Below, in pieces: positions 1 through 7,964 of a DNA stretch of 52,849 nt. A model generated the notes under the pieces. That model did no database searches, had not been told where the DNA came from, and saw only the letters and a program-made list of their open reading frames with translations. The stretch is from an uncultured Bacteroidales bacterium (lineage in GTDB: Bacteria; Bacteroidota; Bacteroidia; Bacteroidales; UBA932). The stretch spans positions 1 to 52,849 of the forward strand of contig CANRID010000014.1 in NCBI GenBank assembly GCA_947630665.1, in the 5' to 3' direction. A program made the translations under genes and the position numbers. Numbering within the stretch: position 1 is the first letter of the stretch; the number at the start of each line of letters is the position of its first letter.

Positions 1-381
1 CTGCATCCCTACTTCTTCCTCCTTCCTGCCGCCATTTCTCTCCGTAAGAGAAGTAGTAGTGCGACAGAACGCAGCAAACATCTGAAAAACAGCCGTATCT
101 GTTATAGGACAACCGCAGGGCCACGCAACGGAGGTTGTGCAGGGTCTTTTTTCTATATATATGTCCCGAGAAATTTTCCCGCCGGTGTGCGGGTTTTTCC
201 AATAATTTGTGTACTTTTACCCGTCGCTACTTCTCTTACGGAGAGAACATTAAGACGTCCGATCGCCCGGCAATTCCTTTTTCTTTTTCCCGGTCTCCTT
301 GAAAAAATCCTATTGTTCATCCGGATATAGGAAACCTCTCAGTTTGTCTGCCCAAGCTTGAACTGCCTTAGAATCCTGGGG
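1..381. other. Gene-free leader region at window start
   Basis: I see no convincing gene here; the short minus-strand frame at 339-668 mostly shadows menA. The stretch holds a 21-bp inverted-repeat pair (listed separately), a small hairpin with arms ACAACC (109-114) and GGTTGT (133-138) followed by six T residues at 147-152, and a second hairpin CCCGC/GCGGG (178-193) followed by five T residues. The two hairpin-plus-T arrangements could be terminators of a gene or small RNA that begins left of or within the window. No RNA family was recognised. Confidence 0.5.
36..247. repeat. 212-bp element bounded by 21-bp perfect inverted repeats
   Basis: Positions 36-56 and 227-247 are exact reverse complements over 21 bp (core CTCTCCGTAAGAGAAGTAG at 38-56). 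The 170-bp interior has no gene but carries two hairpin/T-run structures. The arrangement resembles a MITE-like non-autonomous element, or a long-range RNA stem enclosing terminators. The tetranucleotide CATT occurs at 33-36 and 248-251, but since position 36 is also part of the left arm I do not treat it as a secure target duplication. Confidence 0.55.
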
Positions 382-412
382 TTGGACAAATCGAATTTTA
401 TATGTAAGTTTG
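382..412 (+). promoter_or_regulatory. Bacteroidota-type promoter of menA
   Basis: TTG at 382-384 is followed after 20 bp by TAAGTTTG at 405-412, matching the -33/-7 (TTG, TAnnTTTG) pattern of the Bacteroidota primary sigma factor. The predicted start of transcription near 418 would give a leader of about 55 nt before menA. Confidence 0.6.
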
Positions 413-474
413 CTTTGCGATCCGCGGATTGCAGAGTAGATAGTCTTTTAATCGTTTTTAATCGGTATAGATAG

Positions 475-1407
475 ATGGATGCGGGAAAATCGGTGATAAG
501 TCCCGGGAAAGCGTGGGTATTGGCGGCCCGTCCCAAGACATTGGCGGGGGCCGCGGTACCGGTAATGGTGGGGTGCGCATTGGCCTGGATGGACGGAGGG
601 TTTCGCTTGTTGCCGGCGGTATTGTGTTTTTTATTCGCTTTTCTGATGCAGATCGATGCGAATTTCATAAACGATCTGTACGATTTTATGCGGGGCAGCG
701 ACCGGAAAGACCGGTTGGGGCCGGAACGGGCATGCGCCCAGGGATGGATTACGGTAAACGGGATGAAACGGGGAATCGCCGTTACGACGGTTGTGGCATG
801 TATGGCCGGCTCCGGGCTTCTTTTTTATGGAGGGCCGATCCTGATTCTAATAGGAGCGGCATGCGTGGTTTTCGCGTTTCTATATACGGCAGGCCCTTAT
901 CCGCTGGCCTATTACGGGTGGGGAGATTTGCTGGTGGTGGTGTTTTTCGGATTCGTGCCGGTAGGTGCTACCTATTATATAATGTGCGGGACTGTTACTC
1001 TTCCTGTGTTCGTGGCTTCGCTATGTTGCGGGTTGGTAATAGATACTTTGTTGATGATCAATAATTTCAGGGATTGCGAACAGGATGCTTTGAGCGGGAA
1101 ACGGACACTGGCGGTCCGATTGGGGAAGAAGGCGGGGGGCCTGCTTTATTTTATGACGGGAGCGGCCGGCGCCGTAGCCTGCCTGGTGTTTTTGGCTTAT
1201 GGATATGTATGGGCGGCTCTGTTGCCACAGCTGTATCTGATCCCGCATTCGATTTCCTGGCGGCGCATGAACGCTATCGGGAAGGGAAAAGAATTGAATA
1301 GGGTTTTGGGGCAAACTTCCCGCAATATGTTTTTTTTCGGCCTGTTGCTCTCGGCGGGATTGCTTTTGTCGGGAAGCCGTATCGGGATTTTTGAGGGCTT
1401 ATTCTAA
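475..1407 (+). CDS. menA: 1,4-dihydroxy-2-naphthoate polyprenyltransferase
   Basis: A 310-residue integral-membrane prenyltransferase of the UbiA superfamily that attaches the polyprenyl tail to 1,4-dihydroxy-2-naphthoate, the step giving demethylmenaquinone. The first Asp-rich site is seen as NDLYDFMRGSDRKDR near residue 66, followed by LGPER typical of MenA. The second appears as NNFRDCEQDALSGKRTLA near residue 195. Several long hydrophobic segments alternate with short charged loops. The ATG at 475 follows a plausible promoter and gives the usual family length. It stands alone: the next feature on this strand is a strong terminator. An anaerobic or microaerobic menaquinone-based respiratory chain is implied. 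Confident for family and function. Confidence 0.93.
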   Translation: MDAGKSVISPGKAWVLAARPKTLAGAAVPVMVGCALAWMDGGFRLLPAVLCFLFAFLMQIDANFINDLYDFMRGSDRKDRLGPERACAQGWITVNGMKRGIAVTTVVACMAGSGLLFYGGPILILIGAACVVFAFLYTAGPYPLAYYGWGDLLVVVFFGFVPVGATYYIMCGTVTLPVFVASLCCGLVIDTLLMINNFRDCEQDALSGKRTLAVRLGKKAGGLLYFMTGAAGAVACLVFLAYGYVWAALLPQLYLIPHSISWRRMNAIGKGKELNRVLGQTSRNMFFFGLLLSAGLLLSGSRIGIFEGLF

Positions 1408-1706
1408 ATTATACCCATTATTTGTTGTTCCAAAATTTTTGGAAGATTTTTGAACTTTTCCGGGAAGGGTTTGTTATTTATACGAAATAGTTTTTTAAGT
1501 TAGGTTAAGTCGGGGATATCCTGCCGGTTCGGAGAATCAGGCAGGATATCTTTTTTCCCACGTTTGAACCGACAACATTCTTAGTGCCGTTGTAAGGCAA
1601 TTCATAATTTGTTTGAGAAATCATCAAAATTTCAAAGGTGATATGACTAATGAATATTGACAGAGTGATTGGCTGCCGGATAAGAATCCGTTGAAAGGAA
1701 ATTCAG
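1408..1706. other. Intergenic, AT-rich, menA to tRNA-Glu
   Basis: About 300 bp without a gene. It holds the terminator at 1515-1556, lying 108 bp beyond menA. The intervening sequence is rich in T and A runs and might be a long 3' untranslated region or a small RNA; no family was recognised. Confidence 0.5.
1515..1556 (+). terminator. Strong intrinsic terminator downstream of menA
   Basis: Perfect 11-bp stem GATATCCTGCC (1515-1525) with GGCAGGATATC (1540-1550), a 14-nt loop, and six T residues at 1551-1556. The T-run is only on the plus-strand side, so it terminates rightward transcription from menA or a small transcript after it. Confidence 0.85.
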
Positions 1707-1778
1707 TACGGGATAGGGGAATCGAACCCTTATTTGCAGAATGAGAATCTGCCGTCCTAACCGTTAGACGAATCCCGC
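1707..1778 (-). tRNA. tRNA-Glu (anticodon CTC)
   Basis: Read on the minus strand the acceptor arm GCGGGAT pairs with ATCCCGT (one G-U pair), followed by a D-arm GTCT..AGGAC. The anticodon stem GCAGA/TCTGC closes the 7-nt loop TTCTCAT, giving anticodon CTC, and the T-loop is TTCGATT. The discriminator base is A and no CCA is encoded. The T-stem has one A-C mismatch in its second pair. CTC reads GAG; a separate TTC-anticodon tRNA-Glu is expected elsewhere in the genome. Confidence 0.88.
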
Positions 1779-1873
1779 AAATGTTCGGTGGCAAAGATAT
1801 ACATAAAAAATAGAACTGCAAACAGGGTAACCATTTATTTTTGGAAAATTCTTTTTTTATTCTCTTCTTTGTA

Positions 1874-2115
1874 GTCGCAATGGTTCCCGGCCGTTTCCGG
1901 ACGGTCAGAGGGATTAAAAGGGAATGCCGTGGAAATCGGCGACAGTTCCCGCTGCTGTAAGTTCTTTCTCCTGAGAATAATCATCCGAATCGTCCCGATA
2001 AATATGCGGATCGTTCCGGTCTCAGGGGAAATATGGGTTCCGATACTCTTTGCCACTGGTATTGTACCGGGAAGGCATCGGATCCGGAATAAGTCAGAAG
2101 ACCTGCCTTGCGGAC
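1874..2115 (+). promoter_or_regulatory. Cobalamin (B12) riboswitch
   Basis: The conserved blocks occur in the right order: ATGGTTCCCG (from about 1880), GATTAAAAGGGAATGCCG (from about 1912), GGAAATCGGC and TCCCGCTGCTGTAAG, then GCCACTG (2052), CCGGGAAGGCATCGG, and the terminal box GGAATAAGTCAGAAGACC with TGCC (2086-2107). Flanking GTCGCAA (1874-1880) and TTGCGGAC (2108-2115) can form the closing P1 stem with a G-U pair. This is the adenosylcobalamin-type aptamer architecture. An intrinsic-terminator hairpin follows at 2226-2297 and the next gene on the strand is fhs, so B12 would be expected to attenuate transcription toward fhs. Confidence 0.92.
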
Positions 2116-2225
2116 GTATTTTCATTCCTGCGGAGAACAGGAAAAGCAAAGAAAAAGGTTTTGGATATTTTCTGTCAATTTCATAATTCCCCGTTTCTTT
2201 CTTTTCCGTACCGGAGATGAAAAGG

Positions 2226-2297
2226 GAAACCGCCGTTTTATTTCCCCGGGGAGTAGAATGGATGTAAGAAACGGACGGCGGTTTCTCTTTATTTTTT
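2226..2297 (+). terminator. Terminator/attenuator between B12 riboswitch and fhs
   Basis: GAAACCGCCGT (2226-2236) pairs with ACGGCGGTTTC (2275-2285); the 38-nt loop itself contains CCCCGGGG, and a T-rich tail follows at 2286-2297. It lies about 110 nt after the aptamer and 47 bp before fhs, the right place to be the riboswitch expression platform. No competing antiterminator was worked out. Confidence 0.75.
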
Positions 2298-2316
2298 ACC
2301 GGAATATTATTACCTT

Positions 2317-2324
2317 TAATTTTG
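2317..2324 (+). promoter_or_regulatory. Candidate fhs-proximal -7 box
   Basis: TAATTTTG fits TAnnTTTG and lies 19 nt before the fhs ATG, after the attenuator. If active, fhs would have a B12-independent basal transcript alongside readthrough from the riboswitch. The upstream -33 region is only a T-run, so this is tentative. Confidence 0.4.
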
Positions 2325-2343
2325 GAAAAAGATTTTTCATAGT

Positions 2344-4020
2344 ATGAAAACGGATATTGAAATTGCGCGACAGGCGAAAATGCGGCCTATAGTATCGGTG
2401 GCCGCCGAATTGGGTATCGACCCGGATGATTTGGAGTTATATGGCAAATATAAAGCGAAAGTCCCGTTATCCTATAAAGGCCGGAAAAATGAAAAAGGGA
2501 AACTGGTTCTGGTTTCCGCTATTTCACCGACTCCGGCAGGAGAGGGGAAGACCACGGTGTCGATAGGGCTTTCCCAGGCTTTGAACCGGATCGGTAAAAA
2601 AACTTCGGTCGTTTTAAGGGAACCGTCCTTAGGACCGGTTTTCGGGATCAAAGGCGGAGCCACGGGCGGCGGTTATTCGCAAGTGCTGCCTATGGAGGAT
2701 ATAAATCTTCATTTTACGGGCGATTTTGCTGCCGTGGAAAAGGCTCATAATCTGCTGGCGGCATTGATCGACAATAATATTCAGAGTAAAAAACATTCTC
2801 TCAATCTGGACCCCCGCACTATATCCTGGAAACGGGTAATGGATATGAACGACAGGTCGCTGCGTAAGATTGTCGCCGGTCTGGGAGGGACTGCTTCCGG
2901 TATTCCCCGCGAAACGGGATTCGATATTACGGCGGCCTCGGAAGTAATGGCCATATTATGTTTGGCAGCGGATCTGAAAGATTTAAAAGAACGCCTCGGA
3001 AATATTTTTATCGGATATACTTTCGACAAAAAACCGGTGTTCACCCGCGACCTTAAAGCCAATGGCGCTATGGCGGTTTTACTCAAAGATGCCATCAAAC
3101 CCAATATAGTCCAGACGATTGAGGGAACGCCCGCATTCATTCACGGAGGGCCTTTCGCCAATATCGCCCAGGGTACCAATACCGTTATCGCTACCGAAAC
3201 GGCAATGGCTCTGAGCGAATATACCGTTACCGAGGCGGGTTTCGGGTTCGATCTGGGAGCAGAGAAATTCCTGGATATTAAATGCCGGGTGGCCGGTCTG
3301 AATCCCGATGCCGTGGTATTGGTGGCTACTGTTCGGGCATTGAAATATCATGGGGGACAATCCATAAAGGAATTGACCCGGGAAAATGTGGCGGCGCTGG
3401 AGAAAGGAATTGAAAATCTGCAAAAACATATCGAAAATATACAGCAATTCAATCTGATCCCGATAGTCGCGGTGAATAAGTTCGCCAGCGATACGCCTGC
3501 CGAATTGGAGTTTATCACCGACTTCTGCCGGTCCAAGGGGGTACGGGCTACAGTAGCGGATGTATGGGGACAAGGTGGAGCCGGAGCTATTGAATTGGCG
3601 CGGTTGGTAACAGAGAGTGCGGAATATTCACAAGCAATGGGTTTGCGGTATCGTCCTTTATATGAGATGACCGACAGCGTTCAGCAAAAGATAGAGAAAA
3701 TCGCCCGGAAGATATACGGAGCGCAGGCCGTAGACTATACCCCGAAAGCCCGTACGAATCTGAAAAAAATCGAAGATTTAGGATTCGGACATCTGGCCGT
3801 GTGTATGGCTAAGACTCAAAAGTCCCTTTCGGACAATCCCGAGTTGCTGGGACGTCCTAAAGATTTCATTATAACGGTCCGCGAAATAGAAATTGCATCC
3901 GGCGCAGGATTCCTTATACCGATTACCGGGGATATTATGCGTATGCCGGGACTTCCCGAAGAACCTGCATCCGAACGGATCGATATATCCGAGAGCGGAG
4001 AGATCTCCGGGTTGTTTTAA
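2344..4020 (+). CDS. fhs: Formate--tetrahydrofolate ligase
   Basis: A 558-residue cytosolic enzyme of the usual family length that makes 10-formyl-tetrahydrofolate from formate, THF and ATP, feeding purine synthesis, initiator-tRNA formylation and, after reduction, 5-methyl-THF. The ATP-binding loop is seen as TPAGEGKTTVSIGLSQAL near residue 61, with EPSLGPVFGIKGGATGGGY following, both hallmarks of the family. The C-terminus has the conserved GDIMRMPGLP. The gene is preceded by a B12 riboswitch and attenuator, an unusual regulator for this enzyme. A rationale is that B12-dependent methionine synthase consumes methyl-THF, so B12 status determines how one-carbon units should be routed. Fmt, which uses the product, is encoded elsewhere in this window. 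It is convergent with the TonB-receptor gene. Confidence 0.95.
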   Translation: MKTDIEIARQAKMRPIVSVAAELGIDPDDLELYGKYKAKVPLSYKGRKNEKGKLVLVSAISPTPAGEGKTTVSIGLSQALNRIGKKTSVVLREPSLGPVFGIKGGATGGGYSQVLPMEDINLHFTGDFAAVEKAHNLLAALIDNNIQSKKHSLNLDPRTISWKRVMDMNDRSLRKIVAGLGGTASGIPRETGFDITAASEVMAILCLAADLKDLKERLGNIFIGYTFDKKPVFTRDLKANGAMAVLLKDAIKPNIVQTIEGTPAFIHGGPFANIAQGTNTVIATETAMALSEYTVTEAGFGFDLGAEKFLDIKCRVAGLNPDAVVLVATVRALKYHGGQSIKELTRENVAALEKGIENLQKHIENIQQFNLIPIVAVNKFASDTPAELEFITDFCRSKGVRATVADVWGQGGAGAIELARLVTESAEYSQAMGLRYRPLYEMTDSVQQKIEKIARKIYGAQAVDYTPKARTNLKKIEDLGFGHLAVCMAKTQKSLSDNPELLGRPKDFIITVREIEIASGAGFLIPITGDIMRMPGLPEEPASERIDISESGEISGLF

Positions 4021-4036
4021 GCCGAGGCACCGCGTG

Positions 4037-4054
4037 ATTGTAATGAATTACAAT
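4037..4054. terminator. Possible bidirectional terminator between fhs and TonB receptor
   Basis: ATTGTAAT and ATTACAAT are perfect inverted arms separated by 2 nt, in the 56-bp gap between two convergent genes. AT-rich and without a clear T-run, so weak support. Confidence 0.3.
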
Positions 4055-4076
4055 AATCCTGTAATTTCTTGTTATT

Positions 4077-6410
4077 TTACAAGGTAAACCGGAGTCCTAC
4101 GAAATACATTCGGGGCATCGACGGACCGTAAATATATCCTCCGTCTTTCATCACCCCCAAGTCAATATCTTTCTGATATTGGTCGAGGATATTTTTGATT
4201 CCTCCGTAAAGGTTGAAACTTATGGAGGAGGTGATTTTAAAATCGTACGCTATTTTGAATCCTAAATCCCAGAATCGGGGAGCCGTTGTCTGGGTATCGG
4301 CAGGAATGTAACCGGCGGCATGTTGGACGAGCATACGACCGGTATAATTGCCGAATACGGAGGCGGTGAAGTTCTGCGTGATCCAGAAATTGGAAGTGAG
4401 ATATCCGTAGTGATCCGGCGCCCGGAACATTTTGCGTTGAGGCTTTACGGCGGGATCTTCCGACCAGGCGAAGTCTTCCTTGTAACGGCTGCTTTGGATG
4501 GTATATCCGATTTGGATCTCCGCGATTTTTGGAATTCCGGCTTTCGCTTCGAAATTTATTCCTTTAATGACGGCGCCGGAGGCGTTCCCCCGCTGGTAAA
4601 TGATATTTCCGTCGGGATCTTGTCCTTTCTCGGTGAGTGTAAATACGTCGTTTAACGTAGTATAGAATCCTTCGACCAGTAAGTTCGCCTGTATTTTTCC
4701 AAAGGTGCGGTACAAATCGGCTGAAGCGCTGAAACTATGGGAATATTCCGGTTTGAGATCGGGATCCAGTTCGATCAGCGACACTTTTCCTCCTACGGCC
4801 GTTACATGCAGGTCTTCATCGTATGCCTGGGGTGCCAGATATCCGCTGGCATAACTGGCCCGCAGTCCCACCGTTTCGGACGGACTATATCTGAGATTCA
4901 CCCGCGGACTGAAAATAACGGAGTTTACCTTGTTATGTTTGTCTATCCGGCCGCCGATAAGGAAATTGAATTTTTCGGTTTTCCACTCATTTTGCAGGAA
5001 CGCTCCCACGATATTGGTATATTGTTTCATATCGCGATGATATCCTAAAATGACATCGGCCAGTTTGTTATGGCTGTATTCTATGCCCGCTACGATTTCC
5101 GAAGGACTGAACAGAAATTTCTCCGCCGAGAAAATATACTGTACTCCGCCTAAGGCCGTTATGTCTTTCGTGCGTCCGTAGGCATCGGGATTCTGTTCCG
5201 TTCCGAAGTAGCTTTTCCGCCGGATCTGCTGTGCGGAAGCATAAGCGGAGAAACGATGCTTCTGGTTGCGCGTATAGGCATTGAATTCTAATCCTCCGCC
5301 GTCGATGGTATGTTCCAATTGTTCCGCTATATCGGCCTGATGGGGCGGAAGATCCATTTTGTTGCCTCCCCGACGGAATTCGTGGATACGGTGATATTCT
5401 GCGGTTACTTTGGTAAACAGACCCGTTTTATAGTATCCCCGGAATCCTATGGTTTCGGATGACAATTCGGGAACATCGGAAAATCCGTCTCCGTTGCGGT
5501 CGTACGAATCCCGGTTCCGGACCATTCCGAAAATATATACGCCCGCTTTATTGTTTTCGGAAACGAAAGCTCCGTTCAGGGAAGTTCCCGTGTCCGTCCC
5601 GCCTCCCTGATAGATATGGGTCGTATTCCCGATAGAAAGGGTATTGCGCAACGGCTCTTTGGTAATTATATTTACTACTCCCCCGATGGCGTTGGAGCCG
5701 AAAAGGGCCGAGCCGCTTCCCCGGATGACCTCCACCCGCTCGATCATGGAAACGGGCAATTGCTCCAGACCGTAAACGGTGGCCAAGGAGCTGAACAGGG
5801 GCCGGCTGTCGAGCAGAATCTGGGAATATTTGCCTTCCAATCCGTTGATGCGCAGCTGCGGCATACCGCAATTGGAACAGTTGTTTTCCATACGCAATCC
5901 CGACTGGAAATTCATGGTCTCGCTCATGCTGCATGCTGCATTTGTCTCGAATTGTTTGGCAGACAATACATTTACGATGGCGGGAGAAGTTTTTTTGTTC
6001 GTTTCGTTTTTGGTTGCGGAGATTACCACCTGATCCAGATTCAAAGCTTCCTCTCTCAGCTGGAAGTTGATTTCCAGAGTTTTGTTTTTTATTATTTTCA
6101 CTGGTATTTCCTGGGTGGTATATCCCATGGCGGAAGCTATCAGGATGTATTCTCCCAACGGAAGATTTTTTAAAAAATAGTGGCCGCTTTCTCCGGACAT
6201 GGTGGAAAGCGTGGTCCCTTTAAGGGCGATGGTCACGAATGGAATATGTTCGTGGCTGGCCGAGTCCAAGACATGCCCTATAATGTTGGCGTCCGTTTTG
6301 GCTTTTTTGTCATCGTCGGCTCCGGTTGCCGCCGAAGCGAAAACCGGAATGATCAGGAATAAAATAATCGGAAAAATTTTTAGAATATATTTCATAAAGG
6401 TTAGTTTCAT
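4077..6410 (-). CDS. TonB-dependent outer-membrane receptor
   Basis: A 777-residue receptor. It has an N-terminal signal peptide (about residues 1-28), a carboxypeptidase-regulatory-like domain (about 43-120) common in Bacteroidota receptors, a plug domain (about 127-250, with RVEVIRGSGSALFGSNAIGG), then a beta-barrel ending in an aromatic-rich C-terminus (RMYFVGLRFTL). The plug carries NCSNCG at 177-182, a CxxC placed in the loop that often contacts ligand, plus Cys160. The substrate is not determined: metal, metallophore, haem or corrinoid are possible. It follows a small His-rich membrane protein on the same strand, which favours a metal-related role. The 229-nt gap between them is long enough for a leader. 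M6 is an alternative start. Confident for family, not substrate. Confidence 0.88.
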   Translation of the reverse strand: MKLTFMKYILKIFPIILFLIIPVFASAATGADDDKKAKTDANIIGHVLDSASHEHIPFVTIALKGTTLSTMSGESGHYFLKNLPLGEYILIASAMGYTTQEIPVKIIKNKTLEINFQLREEALNLDQVVISATKNETNKKTSPAIVNVLSAKQFETNAACSMSETMNFQSGLRMENNCSNCGMPQLRINGLEGKYSQILLDSRPLFSSLATVYGLEQLPVSMIERVEVIRGSGSALFGSNAIGGVVNIITKEPLRNTLSIGNTTHIYQGGGTDTGTSLNGAFVSENNKAGVYIFGMVRNRDSYDRNGDGFSDVPELSSETIGFRGYYKTGLFTKVTAEYHRIHEFRRGGNKMDLPPHQADIAEQLEHTIDGGGLEFNAYTRNQKHRFSAYASAQQIRRKSYFGTEQNPDAYGRTKDITALGGVQYIFSAEKFLFSPSEIVAGIEYSHNKLADVILGYHRDMKQYTNIVGAFLQNEWKTEKFNFLIGGRIDKHNKVNSVIFSPRVNLRYSPSETVGLRASYASGYLAPQAYDEDLHVTAVGGKVSLIELDPDLKPEYSHSFSASADLYRTFGKIQANLLVEGFYTTLNDVFTLTEKGQDPDGNIIYQRGNASGAVIKGINFEAKAGIPKIAEIQIGYTIQSSRYKEDFAWSEDPAVKPQRKMFRAPDHYGYLTSNFWITQNFTASVFGNYTGRMLVQHAAGYIPADTQTTAPRFWDLGFKIAYDFKITSSISFNLYGGIKNILDQYQKDIDLGVMKDGGYIYGPSMPRMYFVGLRFTL

Positions 6411-6639
6411 AAGAGTTTAATAATTATAAGTGTTAGAATGCGGGTCCGGTCGGGAAGAATATCCGGCCGGTACCGTGAGAATCCGGCGCAGGTCTCTTAA
6501 TGGTCTATGGTGAAAGAAACGTAAGTTCCGCTATGATGAAACAATCGTCCCCCTCGGGAGGAGGCCCGGAAACACCGGATCGAATCCCGTTAAAAACGGA
6601 AAACGGCCTGTGAAATAAATGCTTTGCCTGTGAAAGATG
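6411..6639 (-). other. Unexplained 229-nt leader between His-rich protein and TonB receptor
   Basis: No gene. On the minus strand several GC-rich short complementary segments occur (for example CCGTT/AACGG near 6588-6606) and an AGACCTGC octamer at about 6488-6495 that is shared with the terminal cobalamin-riboswitch box. The other conserved riboswitch blocks are missing, so I do not call a riboswitch. It may be a structured 5' leader of the receptor gene. Confidence 0.35.
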
Positions 6640-6990
6640 TTAGAAAACGGACGGAGGGGCTCGCAGAGAGGTATTGTCCTGTTTTTTGCAGATAACCGGC
6701 TTTAGAACCGGAAGAGAAAACGTGCAAATCAAGCATTCGGGTTTTTTAATTCCGACCCATCCCCCGGCGGCGAGCATCAGCCAGAGGGTAAAGTGGGCTA
6801 TCAGATCGACCTGGAAAGACGAATGTACGTGGCGGGGATTGTCGGGACTCCCGGAAAAAGGATGGGAGTGAACGATAATCGTGTCGTTTACCCGGTGCTT
6901 GTGCCAGAAAAAGTTGCTGCTTGCATAGGCGAACAGAAAGATGGCCAACAGCAATGCGGAAGTGATATTTCTGGTAAATCGGGTACTCAT
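6640..6990 (-). CDS. Small His/Cys-rich single-pass membrane protein
   Basis: A 116-residue protein of no function I can name. Residues 8-24 form a hydrophobic signal or anchor. It is followed by a His-rich stretch with FWHKH (28-32), VHSHP (40-44) and HVHSS (54-58), then a second hydrophobic stretch (about 62-80), and Cys86, Cys89 and Cys101 in the tail. The spaced His and Cys residues suggest extracytoplasmic metal binding. It is preceded by a TATCTTTG promoter box and followed by the TonB receptor, so the two probably form one metal- or ligand-acquisition unit; that is inference from context. From memory, similar small His-rich proteins precede TonB receptors in other Bacteroidales, but this was not checked. 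Confidence 0.7.
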   Translation of the reverse strand: MSTRFTRNITSALLLAIFLFAYASSNFFWHKHRVNDTIIVHSHPFSGSPDNPRHVHSSFQVDLIAHFTLWLMLAAGGWVGIKKPECLICTFSLPVLKPVICKKQDNTSLRAPPSVF

Positions 6991-7021
6991 AAAAAAACAG
7001 TCTTATTAAGAATGCCGGGTG

Positions 7022-7029
7022 CAAAGATA
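7022..7029 (-). promoter_or_regulatory. -7 box for His-rich protein/TonB receptor unit
   Basis: TATCTTTG on the minus strand, 31 nt before the ATG at 6990 and just past the stop of the FabK-like gene, so the unit has its own promoter. No clear -33 TTG at 20 bp. Confidence 0.5.
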
Positions 7030-7053
7030 ATAAAGCAAAGGGGAAATCCTATA

Positions 7054-7953
7054 CTATACCAAGGATGCGAAAATTTCTTCTACGGTTTCCGGCTCCTTTA
7101 TCATGTTGCAGATCTGGCCTATTTCTATTTCTCCTTCTTGCAGGTCTCCCTCGAAAATACCCCGTTTGGCCCGTCCTTTTCCCAAAAATTCGGAGAGTTC
7201 CTCTTTGGTCGCGCCTCTTTCTTCCATTTCCGCTACCCTTTTCATGAATTCTCCTTCCGCCAAACGGGTGGGGGAGAGTTTTTTCAGCAAAAGACGGGTG
7301 CCGCCTTCCGCCAGACCCATGCAATGCCTTTTGAAATTCTCGTGGGCGGAGCTTTCTTTGCACAAAGCGAAACGGGTGCCTATTTGGACCCCTTCCGCGC
7401 CTAAGGCTTTCACCGCCTCCACCTGACATTTGAGGGCAATGCCTCCCGCTGCGATCAACGGCAATGAAGTGGCTTCCCTGACAGCCGGAATCAGGCACAG
7501 GGTGGTTGTCTCTTCCCGGCCGTTATGTCCGCCTGCCTCGAATCCTTCCGCCACGACCGCATCCACGCCTGCTTCTTCGCATTTTTTGGCAAAAAGACTG
7601 CTCGATACTACATGGCAAACCGTTATTCCGTGTTCTTTCAGGAACGGAGTCCACTTTTTGGGGCTTCCTGCCGAGGTGAAAACGATCTTCACTTTTTCCT
7701 GCACTAAAATCCGCATCAATTCGTCTATCTGAGGGTACAAGAGAGGCACGTTTACGCCGAAAGGTTTATCTGTCGCTTCCCGACAGGAACGGATATGGTG
7801 TATCAGGTTGTCCGGATGCATGGAACCGGCTCCTATCAGGCCTAACCCTCCATAGTTGCTTACAGCCGAAGCGAGTCTCCAGCCGCTGCACCAGACCATG
7901 CCGCCTGCGATGATGGGATGTGCGATCCCGAATAACTCTGTAATTCTGTTCAT
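7054..7953 (-). CDS. FMN-dependent FabK / nitronate monooxygenase family protein
   Basis: A 299-residue TIM-barrel flavoprotein of the 2-nitropropane dioxygenase/FabK family. It starts with the typical substrate-side motif HPIIAGGMVWCSG and has the EAGGHNGRE segment that includes the family histidine, then PLIAAGGIA and GVQIGTRFALCKES, the phosphate-binding strands for FMN. FabK members reduce enoyl-ACP in fatty-acid elongation; close relatives oxidise nitronates. Sequence alone does not separate the two, although the GTRF.L..ES pattern occurs in FabK. It lies 11 nt after the YfhO-like gene and is likely the last gene of the GT-YfhO-FabK run. Confidence 0.78.
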   Translation of the reverse strand: MNRITELFGIAHPIIAGGMVWCSGWRLASAVSNYGGLGLIGAGSMHPDNLIHHIRSCREATDKPFGVNVPLLYPQIDELMRILVQEKVKIVFTSAGSPKKWTPFLKEHGITVCHVVSSSLFAKKCEEAGVDAVVAEGFEAGGHNGREETTTLCLIPAVREATSLPLIAAGGIALKCQVEAVKALGAEGVQIGTRFALCKESSAHENFKRHCMGLAEGGTRLLLKKLSPTRLAEGEFMKRVAEMEERGATKEELSEFLGKGRAKRGIFEGDLQEGEIEIGQICNMIKEPETVEEIFASLV

Positions 7954-7964
7954 GACAATGGATT

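Noticed and set aside
339..668. 109-residue minus-strand frame before menA
   Set aside because: It overlaps the menA start and promoter, shows no recognisable domain, and has composition typical of a shadow frame.
1835..2347. Small open frames of 79-104 residues between tRNA-Glu and fhs, on both strands
   Set aside because: They run through the riboswitch and attenuator and have no domain; the RNA structures explain the region.
6411..6639. Second cobalamin riboswitch in the leader of the TonB receptor
   Set aside because: The AGACCTGC octamer matches the last conserved box, but the GCCACTG, GGGAAGGC and AAGGGAA-type blocks are missing in the right places, so I left it as an unexplained leader.
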